A DNA stretch of 64,000 nt from CAXQUZ01 sp942491145 (GTDB taxonomy: Bacteria > Myxococcota_A > UBA796 > UBA2385). Shown here piece after piece: positions 44,829-53,869 of the stretch. The DNA lies in assembly GCA_942491145.1 (NCBI GenBank), contig CALOBC010000014.1, positions 62,001 to 126,000 of the forward strand, in the 5' to 3' direction. Numbering within the stretch: position 1 is the first letter of the stretch; every line of letters begins with the position of its first letter. A program made the translations under genes and the position numbers. Under the pieces are notes generated by a model that saw only the letters and a list, made by a program, of their open reading frames with translations, was not told the DNA's origin and ran no database searches.

Positions 44829-46526
44829 TCACTGAGGGGGAGGGGTTGTCGGTGGCGGCCGCTGGCCGGCCATCGCTGCCACACGGGCTGCAGCCTCCGG
44901 TTCGCCCGACAAGCGCAGCATCTTGGACACCCGCAGCAACAGTGTGGGGTCGCTGGGTCGGGACTGGGCCGCCCGAATCAGTGTTTGGTCGTCGCCCCGG
45001 CGTGCGACGTCGGCCAACAAGACCACCAGCGCCGGTCCGTCCGGCGGGTTGCCGATGGCTCGGGCCACTTGCACGGCCCGCGACCAGTCCCCGGTGCCGG
45101 CCAGCGCAATGGCGTAGTGGTGCGCGATGAGGCCCTTCCGGTCGCAGCCCCGAGAAAATGCCCACTGAGCGGTGTCGACCGCGCGGGCGACCTCTTTGGC
45201 TTCGAGCAGCGACATCACGATCATGTCGCACACGTCCCGGTACGGCGGATCACCGCCAAGGGCAATTCGGAAGAGCTTGTCGGTGGTCTGGAAGTCCTTG
45301 TCTCGGTGGACATACCAAGCCAGCCCGCCCGCCGTGAATGGCGTCGGGTTGACCGTGTGGGCGTGCTCCCAGACCGTGCGGGAGTCCTTCCAGTCCGGCA
45401 GCCGAAGCTGGATCAGCAGCACCGCGGGAATCGCGGCCAGCGCGACGTGAAGCGGCTTCACCCGGGTCGGCAAGGTCGCCGCAAGGCACAGTCCGAGGCC
45501 TGCCATCGGGAAGTAGAGGTAGCGCTCACCGAGCAGTCCCTTGTCCAAGGTTGCGGCGAGCGAAGGGGCCCAGGTGAGTGCGGCCCAGGCAATTCCCGCC
45601 AACACCAGCCCCCGGTTCTCGGACTTCCACACCGCCCAGCCAAGGGCACCAAACAGCACCATTGCGCCCAGCAAGGTCTCGTGGGCAGGCGGCAGGTAGT
45701 GCAGATGCCGCGCTGGGGTCAGCGGCCAAGGCCAGACGACCAGCTTGCCGTACACACCGATGATCTCGGGCAGCTTTGACAGCACGAGGTTGATGCCGTC
45801 CTGGCTGGGAGAGATGGCCGCGTCGAGGTCCGCCAAGCGGCGCAGCGGGATGTAGACCACAAAGGCGGACAGCAGGGCGGCGTAGCGCTTCCAGCCCGAC
45901 GGCTTGCGGTTGCGGCCGAGGTCGATGGCCAGCAGCATCAGGGGCGCCAGCACCGCGCTCTCTTTCGACAACAGCGCCGCTAGGGTGGCCAGTGCCGCCG
46001 CCACCAACCGCAGCGGGTGACGCTCCTTCGGGTCGATGACGAGCGTGAGCGCAGTGAGGGTCAGGGCCGCGGCCATGGCGTCATTGCGGGCGGCCACTAG
46101 TGCGAGAACCTCGGTCTGCACGGGATGAAGCGCAAACAGCGCAGCACCGGCCAGCGCGCTTGTGCGGGGCACCAGCTTGGTCAGCAGCATGTACAGCGCT
46201 GCCACCGCAAACAGGTGCCACACCATGCTGTGGGCATGGGCCCAGCCGCTGGACAGCCCGTACAGTGCCCGGTCCACCGCCAGCGTGATCAGCATCAATG
46301 GGCGGTAGTAGCCGCTCTTCAGCGTCGTGATGCGGGTGGTCGACCAGAGGTCGCGGGTGAAGAATTCGCCGATGTTGGCCAGGCTGTGGGTGACCTGGTT
46401 GTCCTTGATCAGCGCCTCATCGTCCCAAGAGAACTCCACGCCCCAGAGCTGGGCAAAGGTGCCGATGGTCAACACCAACAGCACCAAGAGGGGCAAGTGG
46501 CGCCGCCAACCAGGGGTCTCAGACAT
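44829..46526 (-). CDS. TMTC-like GT-C glycosyltransferase with TPR-like tail
   Basis: A 565-residue integral membrane protein with ~10 hydrophobic segments. The first periplasmic loop has WDDE (residues 34-37), the catalytic acidic motif position of GT-C/PMT-family enzymes, then YYRPLMLITLAVDRALYG and AALFALHPVQTEVLALVAARND, which are typical of the TMTC/DUF1736 O-mannosyltransferase-like group. After ~residue 400 is a soluble helical TPR-like region. Such enzymes transfer sugars from lipid carriers to proteins on the outer face of the inner membrane. It is followed 66 nt later by the M48-like gene. Confidence 0.8.
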   Translation of the reverse strand: MSETPGWRRHLPLLVLLVLTIGTFAQLWGVEFSWDDEALIKDNQVTHSLANIGEFFTRDLWSTTRITTLKSGYYRPLMLITLAVDRALYGLSSGWAHAHSMVWHLFAVAALYMLLTKLVPRTSALAGAALFALHPVQTEVLALVAARNDAMAAALTLTALTLVIDPKERHPLRLVAAALATLAALLSKESAVLAPLMLLAIDLGRNRKPSGWKRYAALLSAFVVYIPLRRLADLDAAISPSQDGINLVLSKLPEIIGVYGKLVVWPWPLTPARHLHYLPPAHETLLGAMVLFGALGWAVWKSENRGLVLAGIAWAALTWAPSLAATLDKGLLGERYLYFPMAGLGLCLAATLPTRVKPLHVALAAIPAVLLIQLRLPDWKDSRTVWEHAHTVNPTPFTAGGLAWYVHRDKDFQTTDKLFRIALGGDPPYRDVCDMIVMSLLEAKEVARAVDTAQWAFSRGCDRKGLIAHHYAIALAGTGDWSRAVQVARAIGNPPDGPALVVLLADVARRGDDQTLIRAAQSRPSDPTLLLRVSKMLRLSGEPEAAARVAAMAGQRPPPTTPPPQ

Positions 46527-46535
46527 CAGCGAGCC

Positions 46536-47825
46536 TCAGCCGGCAGTGAATTGGAGCAGGGCCGGCAGGCCCCCTTCGGCAAAGACCTCTTGGGCAACCT
46601 GTGCCGGGTTCTGGCCACTCTCCAGGCGCCCGTACAGCGGGACCAGCAGCATCTCTTCCCGGCGGCCGCGCTTCACCAGGGCCCGAGTCTGGATGTCCAG
46701 GATCTCGTCTATCAGGCCATGTTCGGGCTCGCCCATGCCGGTGCGGATGGCGCTGTGGTGCCACTCCCGCATCGTTGTCCACAGCTCGTCGCCGAAGCGG
46801 CGCACCAGCATCTTGTGCAGCTCGTCGGCGGCACACGCGGTCGCCACAGCGAATGTGGCCGCGGCCATGGTCTCATTGTGGGGCTGCTGGCACGCGGCAC
46901 GCATCTCGATGGTGCCGTGGTTGCTGCGGGGGCGGGCCGAGTTCCAGATGTAGTGCTCGTGGGTGAGGAAGTCCTGCCAGCCCGCTTCGAGCTGCGCGTC
47001 GGAGTCGGGACCCCGCCCCTCGAGGTGGTCGGCGAAGGTGCCCGAACAGGCGACTGCGAGGTCACCTTCGTAGCGGATCAGCCAAGGTTGCTCGATGTAG
47101 CGGCGGAGCATGTGGTCGAGGTCTCGGTCCATCGAGATGGGCATGCCATGGCGACCCTGGGCAGCGCCGATGACCCCCATCCGTGCTTCCCGCAGCGAGC
47201 AGACGCCCTGGTCGCGGCCATCGGCGATGGGAGAGTTGGCACACAGCGCGATGAGCGCGGGCGTGAGCAGGTGCCCGACATTGGTCTGCTCCGTGATCTC
47301 GTCGCGGCCGATGGCGGCGTGGACTTGGTCGCTGGCTGTGAGGGCGAACGACAACCAGTCTTCCCCGATGACCTCGTGAAGCACGCCGTATCGCTGCTTC
47401 TTTGTCATCAATCCAGCACTGGGTGGCGTCACCGGCTGGATGCCGTACCCGAGCACGAGCTGGCCGGCCTGGGCTGCGGCCTCTCGCACGAGGTCAAGCG
47501 CGCGGGTGTGGGCTTCGGCGATCTGGATGAGGTCTTCGAACGGCCCCAGGACGATCTCGATGGTGCCTTTGCCGACCTCCGCGACGATCTGCATGCGGTC
47601 ACCGGCGAGCTCCACCATCAGCCCGCCCGGGTCCCGCTTGGGGCGCAGCGTCGGGTCCAGGCGTTGCAAGATGGGCCACAGCTCACCAATCTCGCCGGCG
47701 GTCCCGTCCGGGCGCACCAGGGGATACTCCGACTCACGGCCCACCGTGCGCCAGTCCGGCCGGCCGGGCCGAAACCCCTGGGCAAAGCGTTGTGCGAGTG
47801 CAGCGGTCCACTTGGTCTGTGGCAT
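46536..47825 (-). CDS. Glutamate-cysteine ligase, GCS2 family
   Basis: A 429-residue protein of the GCS2 (plant/proteobacterial-type) family: TVGRESEYPLVRPDG at the N-terminus, IVAEVGKGTIEIVLGPFEDL with acidic metal ligands, VLGYGIQPVTPPS, ASDQVHAAIG and SNHGTIEMRAACQQP. It condenses glutamate with cysteine (or another amine) using ATP, the first step of glutathione-like thiol synthesis. No glutathione synthetase is adjacent, so the final product is uncertain. It lies 3 nt after the HAD gene stop, in one operon. Confidence 0.85.
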   Translation of the reverse strand: MPQTKWTAALAQRFAQGFRPGRPDWRTVGRESEYPLVRPDGTAGEIGELWPILQRLDPTLRPKRDPGGLMVELAGDRMQIVAEVGKGTIEIVLGPFEDLIQIAEAHTRALDLVREAAAQAGQLVLGYGIQPVTPPSAGLMTKKQRYGVLHEVIGEDWLSFALTASDQVHAAIGRDEITEQTNVGHLLTPALIALCANSPIADGRDQGVCSLREARMGVIGAAQGRHGMPISMDRDLDHMLRRYIEQPWLIRYEGDLAVACSGTFADHLEGRGPDSDAQLEAGWQDFLTHEHYIWNSARPRSNHGTIEMRAACQQPHNETMAAATFAVATACAADELHKMLVRRFGDELWTTMREWHHSAIRTGMGEPEHGLIDEILDIQTRALVKRGRREEMLLVPLYGRLESGQNPAQVAQEVFAEGGLPALLQFTAG

Positions 47826-47828
47826 GGT

Positions 47829-48584
47829 TCAGCCCCCCAGAGTGGCGATGAGATCGGGCAGCTGGCGGAGATCGGTGCACAGCACATCGGCGGTGTGGGG
47901 GCCCCGGTCGACCGCGCCTGTGAAGTAGACCGCACGGGCGCCAACGGCGTGGGCTCCGTCCACATCGGTCTCTTGGCGGTCCCCCACGTGGACCAGCCCC
48001 CGCACATTGACCCCGAGGGCGCGGGCGGCGGCATGGTACGGGCGGGGATCAGGCTTGCTGGCGCCCACCTCGTCAGAGAAGCAAGTCGTGGCGAAGAACT
48101 TGGCCAGCCCGTGGTTCTCAAGGATCTGACGAAGGCCCTTGGCCGGAGTCACGATGCTGTCGGAGATGATGGCTAGCGGGTAGCGGGCGGCGAGTGCAGC
48201 GAGGGCCTCCGCCGCGCCAGGAAGCAGGTCCGGCGGGATCTCCACTTCCATTGTGGACAGCTCATGGACCGCGGCGTCGTACCCATCGGGCCGGGCCAGG
48301 CCCAACGCCTTTAGGCCCACGTCGAGTCGGCGGCTCACCGGCGGGGTGTGGTGTTCCTGCTTCCACCACTTCCGGAACGCCGCGTTGGCGGTGTCCCACG
48401 CTTGGTCAGCCTGATCGGCGGTCAGCTCGGGGGAGGCCTCATGGACCAGCCGGCGGAAGCACTCCCGGCGCGCCACCGCCTTGGTGGGAAGCCCCCGAGC
48501 GGCCCGCTGGACCTCGTCAGAGTCGTCAATGACGAGGGTGTCCCAGAGGTCAAACGTGACGGCGAGAACTGGCTGCGAACCCAT
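47829..48584 (-). CDS. HAD-superfamily hydrolase
   Basis: 251 residues from the ATG at 48584. Motif I FDLWDTL (nucleophile Asp12), motif II IISDS, motif III Lys in GASKPDPRPYH, motif IV VHVGDRQETDVDGA. A helical cap lies between motifs I and II (FRRLVHEASPELTADQADQA). This is a C1-capped phosphatase-like HAD similar to phosphoglycolate phosphatase or pyrimidine nucleotidases; the substrate is unknown. First gene of the HAD-GCS2-glycosyltransferase-M48-like operon. Confidence 0.88.
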   Translation of the reverse strand: MGSQPVLAVTFDLWDTLVIDDSDEVQRAARGLPTKAVARRECFRRLVHEASPELTADQADQAWDTANAAFRKWWKQEHHTPPVSRRLDVGLKALGLARPDGYDAAVHELSTMEVEIPPDLLPGAAEALAALAARYPLAIISDSIVTPAKGLRQILENHGLAKFFATTCFSDEVGASKPDPRPYHAAARALGVNVRGLVHVGDRQETDVDGAHAVGARAVYFTGAVDRGPHTADVLCTDLRQLPDLIATLGG

Positions 48585-48817
48585 TGTGGCTCCGGATTGG
48601 GGATCGAACGGCCGACGCGGCAAGGGGGTGGCCGTATCCGATCGGTGGCGCCGACGGCCGGAGGTGTCGGTCCGACATCGTCTTGACAATTCCGGCTGGC
48701 TCTGTTCGGATGGTCCGGACCTGCGTTACTCTGCTCACCAGACGCCCACACTTGGTGGGCATCCCGACCGCCGCACCGCCCGGCGGCGCCCGCTCAACCC
48801 TGCATCGGGGGCAGTCC

Positions 48818-49072
48818 ATGTCCATGCGACCAATCCGGCCCACGCCCTGTGGGACTCCGTCTCCCGCTGGTGAGCCGCTGGTGGGCTTGGGGCGGGCATC
48901 GTGGCACCTGGCGACCCGACTGTGCTGGGACGACCGGGCCGAGTCCCACTTGGAGTACGCGATCATCGCGGGCTTCGCGGGCACGCTGCTCATCGGGGCC
49001 TACATCCGGCTGTCCGACAGCCTCGACAACTTCTTCCGCAGTCTGTCGACACTGCTCGACGGCGTGCTCTGA
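48818..49072 (+). CDS. Flp-like pilin, orphan
   Basis: 84 residues from the ATG at 48818 (GGGGG ~7 nt upstream). A ~40-residue leader precedes ESHLEYAIIAGFAGTLLIGAYI, which matches the Flp/Fap prepilin core: Glu then Tyr after the cleavage site and a single hydrophobic helix (E-Y-A-I-I-A). It ends in a short amphipathic tail (FFRSLSTLLDGVL). No tad/rcp secretion genes are nearby, so it would need a Tad system elsewhere. The long, charged leader is unusual. Confidence 0.65.
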   Translation: MSMRPIRPTPCGTPSPAGEPLVGLGRASWHLATRLCWDDRAESHLEYAIIAGFAGTLLIGAYIRLSDSLDNFFRSLSTLLDGVL

Positions 49073-49174
49073 CCGCTTCGCATTGGGCCACGGCCGGCGG
49101 TCGGAAGTTTGAACGTCGAGCTCACTATACGCGCCGGTGACCGTCGTTCAGGTCCGCGGCGAGTCATCGTGCAC

Positions 49175-49570
49175 TCAGGCGGTGCGGTCGTACCGCTCGT
49201 CGAACTCGACACAGGTGCCGTCGTGGCAGACCCGGGTGTTGACGATCAGGTTGTCGGACTGAATCCGAAGGGTGCGCACGATGTGGGCCGAGTCCTGCTC
49301 CAGCCGAAGCTCGGCGCGGTCGTCGTCCAGCCGTTCCCACATGGATGCGCCCTCACTGCCCGCATCCACGACCAAGCGGTCCTCGACGGGGATGATCTCA
49401 AGTCGCGCACCGGCGGTCGCAGCGACTGCGGTGTTCGCAGTGGTGCTCATCCGGGTCCACACTCCGGCCATCTGGCCTTCGGCGTCGCCAAAGTCGTCGT
49501 CGGCGAGAGCAGCGGGGCCGAGAAAGCCCAGAGCGGCGGCAACAACAAGCGGGTGGGCGTCAATTCGCAT
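49175..49570 (-). CDS. Small exported protein, 131 aa
   Basis: Sec-type signal peptide (RIDAHPLVVAAALGFLGPAALA, cleavage near ALA-DDD), then a beta-rich mature domain with two Cys (VCHDGTC) likely disulphide-bonded. No family recognised. It is convergent with the Flp-like gene and divergent from the lipoprotein gene at 49874. Confidence 0.7.
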   Translation of the reverse strand: MRIDAHPLVVAAALGFLGPAALADDDFGDAEGQMAGVWTRMSTTANTAVAATAGARLEIIPVEDRLVVDAGSEGASMWERLDDDRAELRLEQDSAHIVRTLRIQSDNLIVNTRVCHDGTCVEFDERYDRTA

Positions 49571-49673
49571 CGGAACCTCGGAGCAGGTGGTGGCCGCACA
49601 TCAGACTGTCCGCATCGGCGGGCTGGTCGCCTGTGCTGCGACTCACCCGGCCACAATAATCCCCCCAGCCGCG

Positions 49674-49687
49674 ATGGAAAGTTCCAT
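49674..49687. promoter_or_regulatory. Palindrome ATGGAA-AG-TTCCAT in a divergent intergenic region
   Basis: A perfect 6-bp inverted repeat with a 2-bp spacer, centred in the ~300-bp gap between the exported protein (minus) and the lipoprotein operon (plus). It has the form of a repressor or activator site, but nothing else supports that. The rest of 49571-49873 holds no gene that I can support. Confidence 0.35.
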
Positions 49688-49873
49688 CCATGCATCCCGG
49701 GATTCGTTTCCTGCATGTCGCAGGGTGGGGGGGCATGCGATGGCGAAGGTGGGGTGTTAGCCGGCGACCCAGCGCAGCTCGATCTGCAACGGGGTCCTTG
49801 CTGCTGCGTGTGACCGGCACGCCGTGGGGCGTCCTGGGCGTCTTCGTGGTCGGCACCGCACTGGAGTCTCTTG

Positions 49874-51001
49874 ATGCCCGCCGTTTGTGCCTCGACCCCC
49901 TTGCGACTGGGGTTCATCCTCGGTGGGCTGTGCATCTTCGGCGTCGGCTGTGGGCCCAAGAAGACCCCCAACCCTGGGCCGCTGCCCGACGTGGTGGCGG
50001 ACACTCCAGTGCTGCCGGCTCCTGAGGCGCGGGTCTACTCCACGGGCAGCACCAGCGCCGCGGATGCGATGGTCGAGAAAGTGGTCGAACAGGGCGTCAT
50101 GCGCTGGTCCGAGAGCCTCGCCGGCGCGGCTGGTGCGATGGCACTGTCCGGCGATGAGGGCATTGGGCTGCTGGAGGCCCGCTGGTATGCTGTGCGTGCG
50201 GGGTATCCCTATTCGGTCAACCTCGTAATGCAAGGGACTGAGTCTCCAGGGGCTTGGCCGCAGGAGCTTGTGCAGCGCCTGGCCGAGGTGCTGACGCCGG
50301 CCGATGAGGTCGGCATCGCCCGGGCCCGCGGTCCTGGCATGGATCGGTGGGTGGCGCTGGTCTCTCGGCCCACCGTGGTGCTCAACAGCTTTGGTCGTGA
50401 GTATGTGCCTGGCGAGACCCTTCGCATCACGGGTGCAGCCGCTCAGTGGGTGCTGACTGCGCCGGACCTGACGGTCACGCGGGGCACGCTGCCGCTGGAG
50501 CGGGTGGTGGAGGACGAGGGGGAGTGGTGGCTCGAAGTGCGGGACCGCAATGGGCTCAGCACGGTCGCGGTGCCCCTGTTTGTGGGGATCGACACGCCGA
50601 TGGTCGCGTTGCTGGCGAGCGAGTCCAACACGTCGGGGCCCGGCCGCACGAAGGCACTGGCCTGGCAACACCTCGACGATGTGCGGGCCGAGTATGACGC
50701 CGCGCCGCTGGTCCGCGACGAAGGACTGGAGAGCCTCGCTGGACATCCGCTGGCCCAGCGGCTGGCGGGCACCCACGACTCGGTCGCTGGCGTTGAGCGA
50801 CTTCGCAAGGCGGGCTTTGTGGGTGGCCCGGCGGCCCAGCTCGCGTGCGAGGCGCGCACGGCTGCGGAGTGTGTGAGCCAGTGGCTGGAGCGTGCTGAGA
50901 CGCGGTCGGTGTTGCTCAACCCTCAATTCAAGATTGGCGGCCTCCAGTGCCAAGCGCGGGCCAAGGACGTCACGATCCTGCTCAACTTGAGCTCCGATTG
51001 A
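49874..51001 (+). CDS. Lipoprotein, paralogue of the downstream CAP protein
   Basis: 375 residues from the ATG at 49874 (GGAG 7 nt upstream; a TTG lies just before). Lipobox GVGC within GFILGGLCIFGVGC. The body shares its layout with the protein at 51001: an N-terminal helix-strand domain with RAGYP, a beta-sandwich (LRITGAAAQWVL, WWLEVRDRNGLS), and a C-terminal helical part (LAWQHLDDVRAEYDAAPLVR) that occupies the place of the CAP domain but lacks its His/Glu pattern. Stop and next start overlap (TGATG). Confidence 0.75.
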   Translation: MPAVCASTPLRLGFILGGLCIFGVGCGPKKTPNPGPLPDVVADTPVLPAPEARVYSTGSTSAADAMVEKVVEQGVMRWSESLAGAAGAMALSGDEGIGLLEARWYAVRAGYPYSVNLVMQGTESPGAWPQELVQRLAEVLTPADEVGIARARGPGMDRWVALVSRPTVVLNSFGREYVPGETLRITGAAAQWVLTAPDLTVTRGTLPLERVVEDEGEWWLEVRDRNGLSTVAVPLFVGIDTPMVALLASESNTSGPGRTKALAWQHLDDVRAEYDAAPLVRDEGLESLAGHPLAQRLAGTHDSVAGVERLRKAGFVGGPAAQLACEARTAAECVSQWLERAETRSVLLNPQFKIGGLQCQARAKDVTILLNLSSD

Positions 51002-52248
51002 TGCGTTCGATTCGGCCAGAGAGCGCTGTCTATCGGTGGAGTCGCTGGATGGCGGTCGCCGGTGTTGCCCTCGCGGGGTGGGTGTCTTGTGCCGGGGGTC
51101 AGGCGGTGTCCCCATCGGGGACGCGGGAGCTTGCGGTGCCCAACCAAGCGCGCCAACAGCAAGTGCGTGCCCGCCCCTGGGGCGCCTCGGACCTTGACCT
51201 ACTCCTGATCAACACGGTGCCTGACGCTCGCGCCGATGCGGGCCTTGCGTCGGCAGGCCGGGAGTTGCTCGGCCGGATTGTGGAACCGACCGCTGCCATC
51301 GATCCCATCGCCGTGTCGCGTGCCCTGGCCCGAGCGGGCTATCCGGCCCCGGCGCGATTCGTGAAAGTGCTGAATGGTGGGGCATTCCCAGAACAGATCG
51401 CCGACACGGTGGCCGCGCTCAGCGCCGGTGCCCCCGTGGATGTCACCCTGCTGCGCCGCGACTGGTCGGACGGCACTACGCTGTGGCTGGCCGGATGGGC
51501 GCCGCGTCGGGCGGAGCTGGACCCGATCCCCCTGCACATCACGCTCGACGAGTCGGTTCCAATTCGTGTCGAGACGGAGGAGCGCGGCCAGCTAAGGTTG
51601 TTCGTCTCCCAACCCAACGGTCCCGTCCATGAGTTTCAGATCTCGGGAGAGGCCTCGCGGTGGGTGGATGTGTTCCACTCGCCGGGTGTGTACCGCATGG
51701 AGGTGGTCGCCGAGGTGCACGGCCGTGCGCGGGTGATCTTGATGTTCGCGGTTGCCGTGGATGCGACATTGCCCCCGCCGGACCACATGTCGGAAACCCA
51801 GCTCCCGCCGGCTGACCCGGTGGCCGCAGAAGCCCGCTTGTATGCCCTGTTGGACGAGCTTCGGCTCGCCCATGGTCTGCCCTCGGTACGTCAGTATGAC
51901 ACCTTCGAGCCGCTGGCCCGGGAACACTCCGCGTTCATGGCGGCGGAGGGGCGCTTGGGGCATGTGCTGGAGGGGGTGACCGCTGGCGTGGCGTTTCACG
52001 CCGACACGTACGCCTATCCGAAGGCCCGCTTCTTCGAGGACGTCGCCACGGCCCACTCCGCCGAGGCGGCGCATGCCCTGGTGGTGGACTCTCCCGGGCA
52101 CCTGCGCAACCTGCTCTGTGAGGCCTGCACCCACGTCTCGATCGGCGTTGCGCTGGAGCCGGTGCTGGACCGCCCGCCCCGTCTCTTCGTGACCTGGGAG
52201 CTGATGGAGTTTCCCCACGGCGTGCCCCGGCGGATGCCGGCTCGATAA
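51001..52248 (+). CDS. CAP/SCP-domain lipoprotein
   Basis: 415 residues from the ATG at 51001, which overlaps the upstream stop. The N-terminus has a hydrophobic signal with VSC as a likely lipobox. After ~270 residues shared with its paralogue comes a CAP (SCP/PR-1) domain: LLDELRLAHGLPSV, FEPLAREHSAFMAAEGRLGH (CAP His), FFEDVATAHSAEA (CAP Glu), VVDSPGHLRNLLCEACTHVSIGVAL. CAP proteins bind lipids or act extracellularly in many lineages. It may be co-transcribed with the ABC genes, whose first start lies 37 nt downstream. Confidence 0.8.
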   Translation: MRSIRPESAVYRWSRWMAVAGVALAGWVSCAGGQAVSPSGTRELAVPNQARQQQVRARPWGASDLDLLLINTVPDARADAGLASAGRELLGRIVEPTAAIDPIAVSRALARAGYPAPARFVKVLNGGAFPEQIADTVAALSAGAPVDVTLLRRDWSDGTTLWLAGWAPRRAELDPIPLHITLDESVPIRVETEERGQLRLFVSQPNGPVHEFQISGEASRWVDVFHSPGVYRMEVVAEVHGRARVILMFAVAVDATLPPPDHMSETQLPPADPVAAEARLYALLDELRLAHGLPSVRQYDTFEPLAREHSAFMAAEGRLGHVLEGVTAGVAFHADTYAYPKARFFEDVATAHSAEAAHALVVDSPGHLRNLLCEACTHVSIGVALEPVLDRPPRLFVTWELMEFPHGVPRRMPAR

Positions 52249-52252
52249 GTGC

Positions 52253-52272
52253 CAGCCCGATAGTGGGGGCTG
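52253..52272 (+). other. Short intercistronic hairpin
   Basis: CAGCCC then GATAGTGG then GGGCTG, a 6-bp stem right after the CAP gene stop, with the GGAGGGA ribosome-binding site of the ATPase gene just downstream. There is no T-run, so it is more likely an RNA-processing or stability element than a terminator. Confidence 0.35.
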
Positions 52273-52285
52273 TGGAGGGACCCCC

Positions 52286-53002
52286 ATGGGTGAACGGCTG
52301 CACTTCGACCAGGTCCGCTTCGGCTGGCCCGGGGCGACCGAACCGCTGCTGGACGGCTTCGACCTTGAGGTTGCGCCGTCCAAGGTGACGGTGCTGGTCG
52401 GCGAGAGTGGTTGTGGAAAGTCCACTGTGCTGCGGCTGGCGGTGGGCTTGCTCACGCCCTTGGCGGGCACGGTGCTCGGGGGCGACGCCGAGGCACGGGC
52501 CTTTGTCTTTCAGTCACCGAACCTGCTCCCGTGGCGGACCGTGGCCGACAATGTTGCATTGCCCCTGGAGCTTCAGGGCAAGACCCAACGGGGTGCTGTC
52601 GACCGTGCCCTCGCCGCGGTGGGCCTCTTCGACGCGGCGGACGCGCTGCCGGGCCAGCTGTCTGGCGGCATGCGCATGCGGGCGTCGCTCGCCCGAGCAC
52701 TGGTGGTGTCCCCGGGCCTTTTGGTGCTCGACGAGCCGTTTTCAGCGCTGGATGCCATCACCCGACGGTCGGCTTGGTCGACGTTCCAAGATGCGTGGCG
52801 AGAGCACGGCAGCACCGTGCTGATGGTGACCCACGACATCGATGAGGCGGTCCTTCTCGGGGATCGTGTGGTGGTCGTCGGTGGCGCGCCACTGGCGGTT
52901 CGGGGCATCCACACCATCGACATTCCCCAGCCTCGACCGGCATCGCTGCGCCACGATCCCCGTGTGGCCCGCTATGTCGCCGACATCGAGGCAACGCTGT
53001 GA
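52286..53002 (+). CDS. ABC transporter ATPase, NitT/TauT/ThiZ type
   Basis: 238 residues. Walker A GESGCGKST (39-47), Q-loop VFQSPNLLPWRTV, signature LSGGMRMRASLARAL, Walker B LLVLDEPFSALD, H-loop MVTHDIDEA. The LLPW Q-loop is typical of the SsuB/TauB/ThiZ group. It energises the permease encoded 4 nt back in overlap (GTGA, 52999-53002). The set is completed by a binding protein gene downstream. Confidence 0.93.
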   Translation: MGERLHFDQVRFGWPGATEPLLDGFDLEVAPSKVTVLVGESGCGKSTVLRLAVGLLTPLAGTVLGGDAEARAFVFQSPNLLPWRTVADNVALPLELQGKTQRGAVDRALAAVGLFDAADALPGQLSGGMRMRASLARALVVSPGLLVLDEPFSALDAITRRSAWSTFQDAWREHGSTVLMVTHDIDEAVLLGDRVVVVGGAPLAVRGIHTIDIPQPRPASLRHDPRVARYVADIEATL

Positions 53003-53760
53003 GGGTGAACACGCTGGTGCTGCCTGCTGCGGTGGGCTTGCTGGGCTTGGGCTGCTGGGCGGCCCTGGCCTCGCGGTTGCCGGTTGTGTTGTTGCCGGGC
53101 CCGGTCGAGGTGGCTGAGCGGGCCTGGGCCGCGCGCGCCATGCTGGCCGAGGCGGGCCTCCAGACGGCGATAGCCTCGGTCGGGGGCTTGGTGTTGGCGT
53201 GTGTGGGTGGTGCGGTCGGTGCCGTTGTCTTTCTGCGCAGTCGTGCCCTGGAGCTTGGGCTCTATCCGTATGCGCTGTTGCTCCAGACCCTGCCGATTGT
53301 GGCCATTGCGCCGTTGTTGATTGTCTGGCTCGGCTACGGATGGCCTGTGGCACTGGTCTCAGCAACCATTGTGGCGTTCTTTCCGATGTTGTCGGGCATG
53401 CATGTTGGCTTGCGCGCCGTGTCTCGGGAACAGCTGGAGCTGATGCGCTTGCTTCGGGCAAGCTGGTGGCAAGAGCTGCGTGTGTTGCGCATTCCGGCTG
53501 CCTTGCCCCACGCGCTGGCGGGGCTGAGAACGGCGGGCGGGCTGTCCGTCATCGGGGCCATTGTGGGCGAGTTTGTGGGGTCCAATGGGTTCCCGCCTTC
53601 GCTTGGTTATGTTGTGTTGCACAGCGCCCGAAGTGTCGACACGGGGCTCACGTTTGCGGCCATTGGGTTGTCGGCTGTGCTGGCACTGGTCTTTGCTGGC
53701 GCCACCCGGTGGCTGGAGCACCGCCTGATCGGACGCTGGCACGGAGAGGGCGCCCCATGA
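52999..53760 (+). CDS. ABC transporter permease, NitT/TauT/ThiX type
   Basis: 253 residues from a GTG overlapping the ATPase stop. About six hydrophobic segments (NTLVLPAAVGLLGLGCWAAL, LYPYALLLQTLPIVAIAPLL and others) and the cytoplasmic EAA loop (LRASWWQELRVLRIPAALPH, AGLRTAGGLSVIGAIVGEFV). Belongs to the BPD_transp_1 family. A 20-codon frame (ATG overlapping the stop, 53757-53819) follows but looks non-coding. Confidence 0.9.
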   Translation: MRVNTLVLPAAVGLLGLGCWAALASRLPVVLLPGPVEVAERAWAARAMLAEAGLQTAIASVGGLVLACVGGAVGAVVFLRSRALELGLYPYALLLQTLPIVAIAPLLIVWLGYGWPVALVSATIVAFFPMLSGMHVGLRAVSREQLELMRLLRASWWQELRVLRIPAALPHALAGLRTAGGLSVIGAIVGEFVGSNGFPPSLGYVVLHSARSVDTGLTFAAIGLSAVLALVFAGATRWLEHRLIGRWHGEGAP

Positions 53761-53869
53761 GCCAAGCTGCACGCCCCCGGGTCCCCGCGCTATCGGGGGC
53801 GTGCTGCGCATTGGACTGAAGGCAAGGCCCCACCCCTGCCGAAAGACAGACTGAGCTTGAGGAGCGAGC

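Noticed and set aside
48683..48712. TTGACA -35 box upstream of the Flp-like gene
   Set aside because: No acceptable -10 sequence at 16-18 bp; likely chance.
53757..53819. 20-codon ORF overlapping the permease stop
   Set aside because: Too short, no motif, and it overlaps a GC-rich inverted repeat; coding is not supported.
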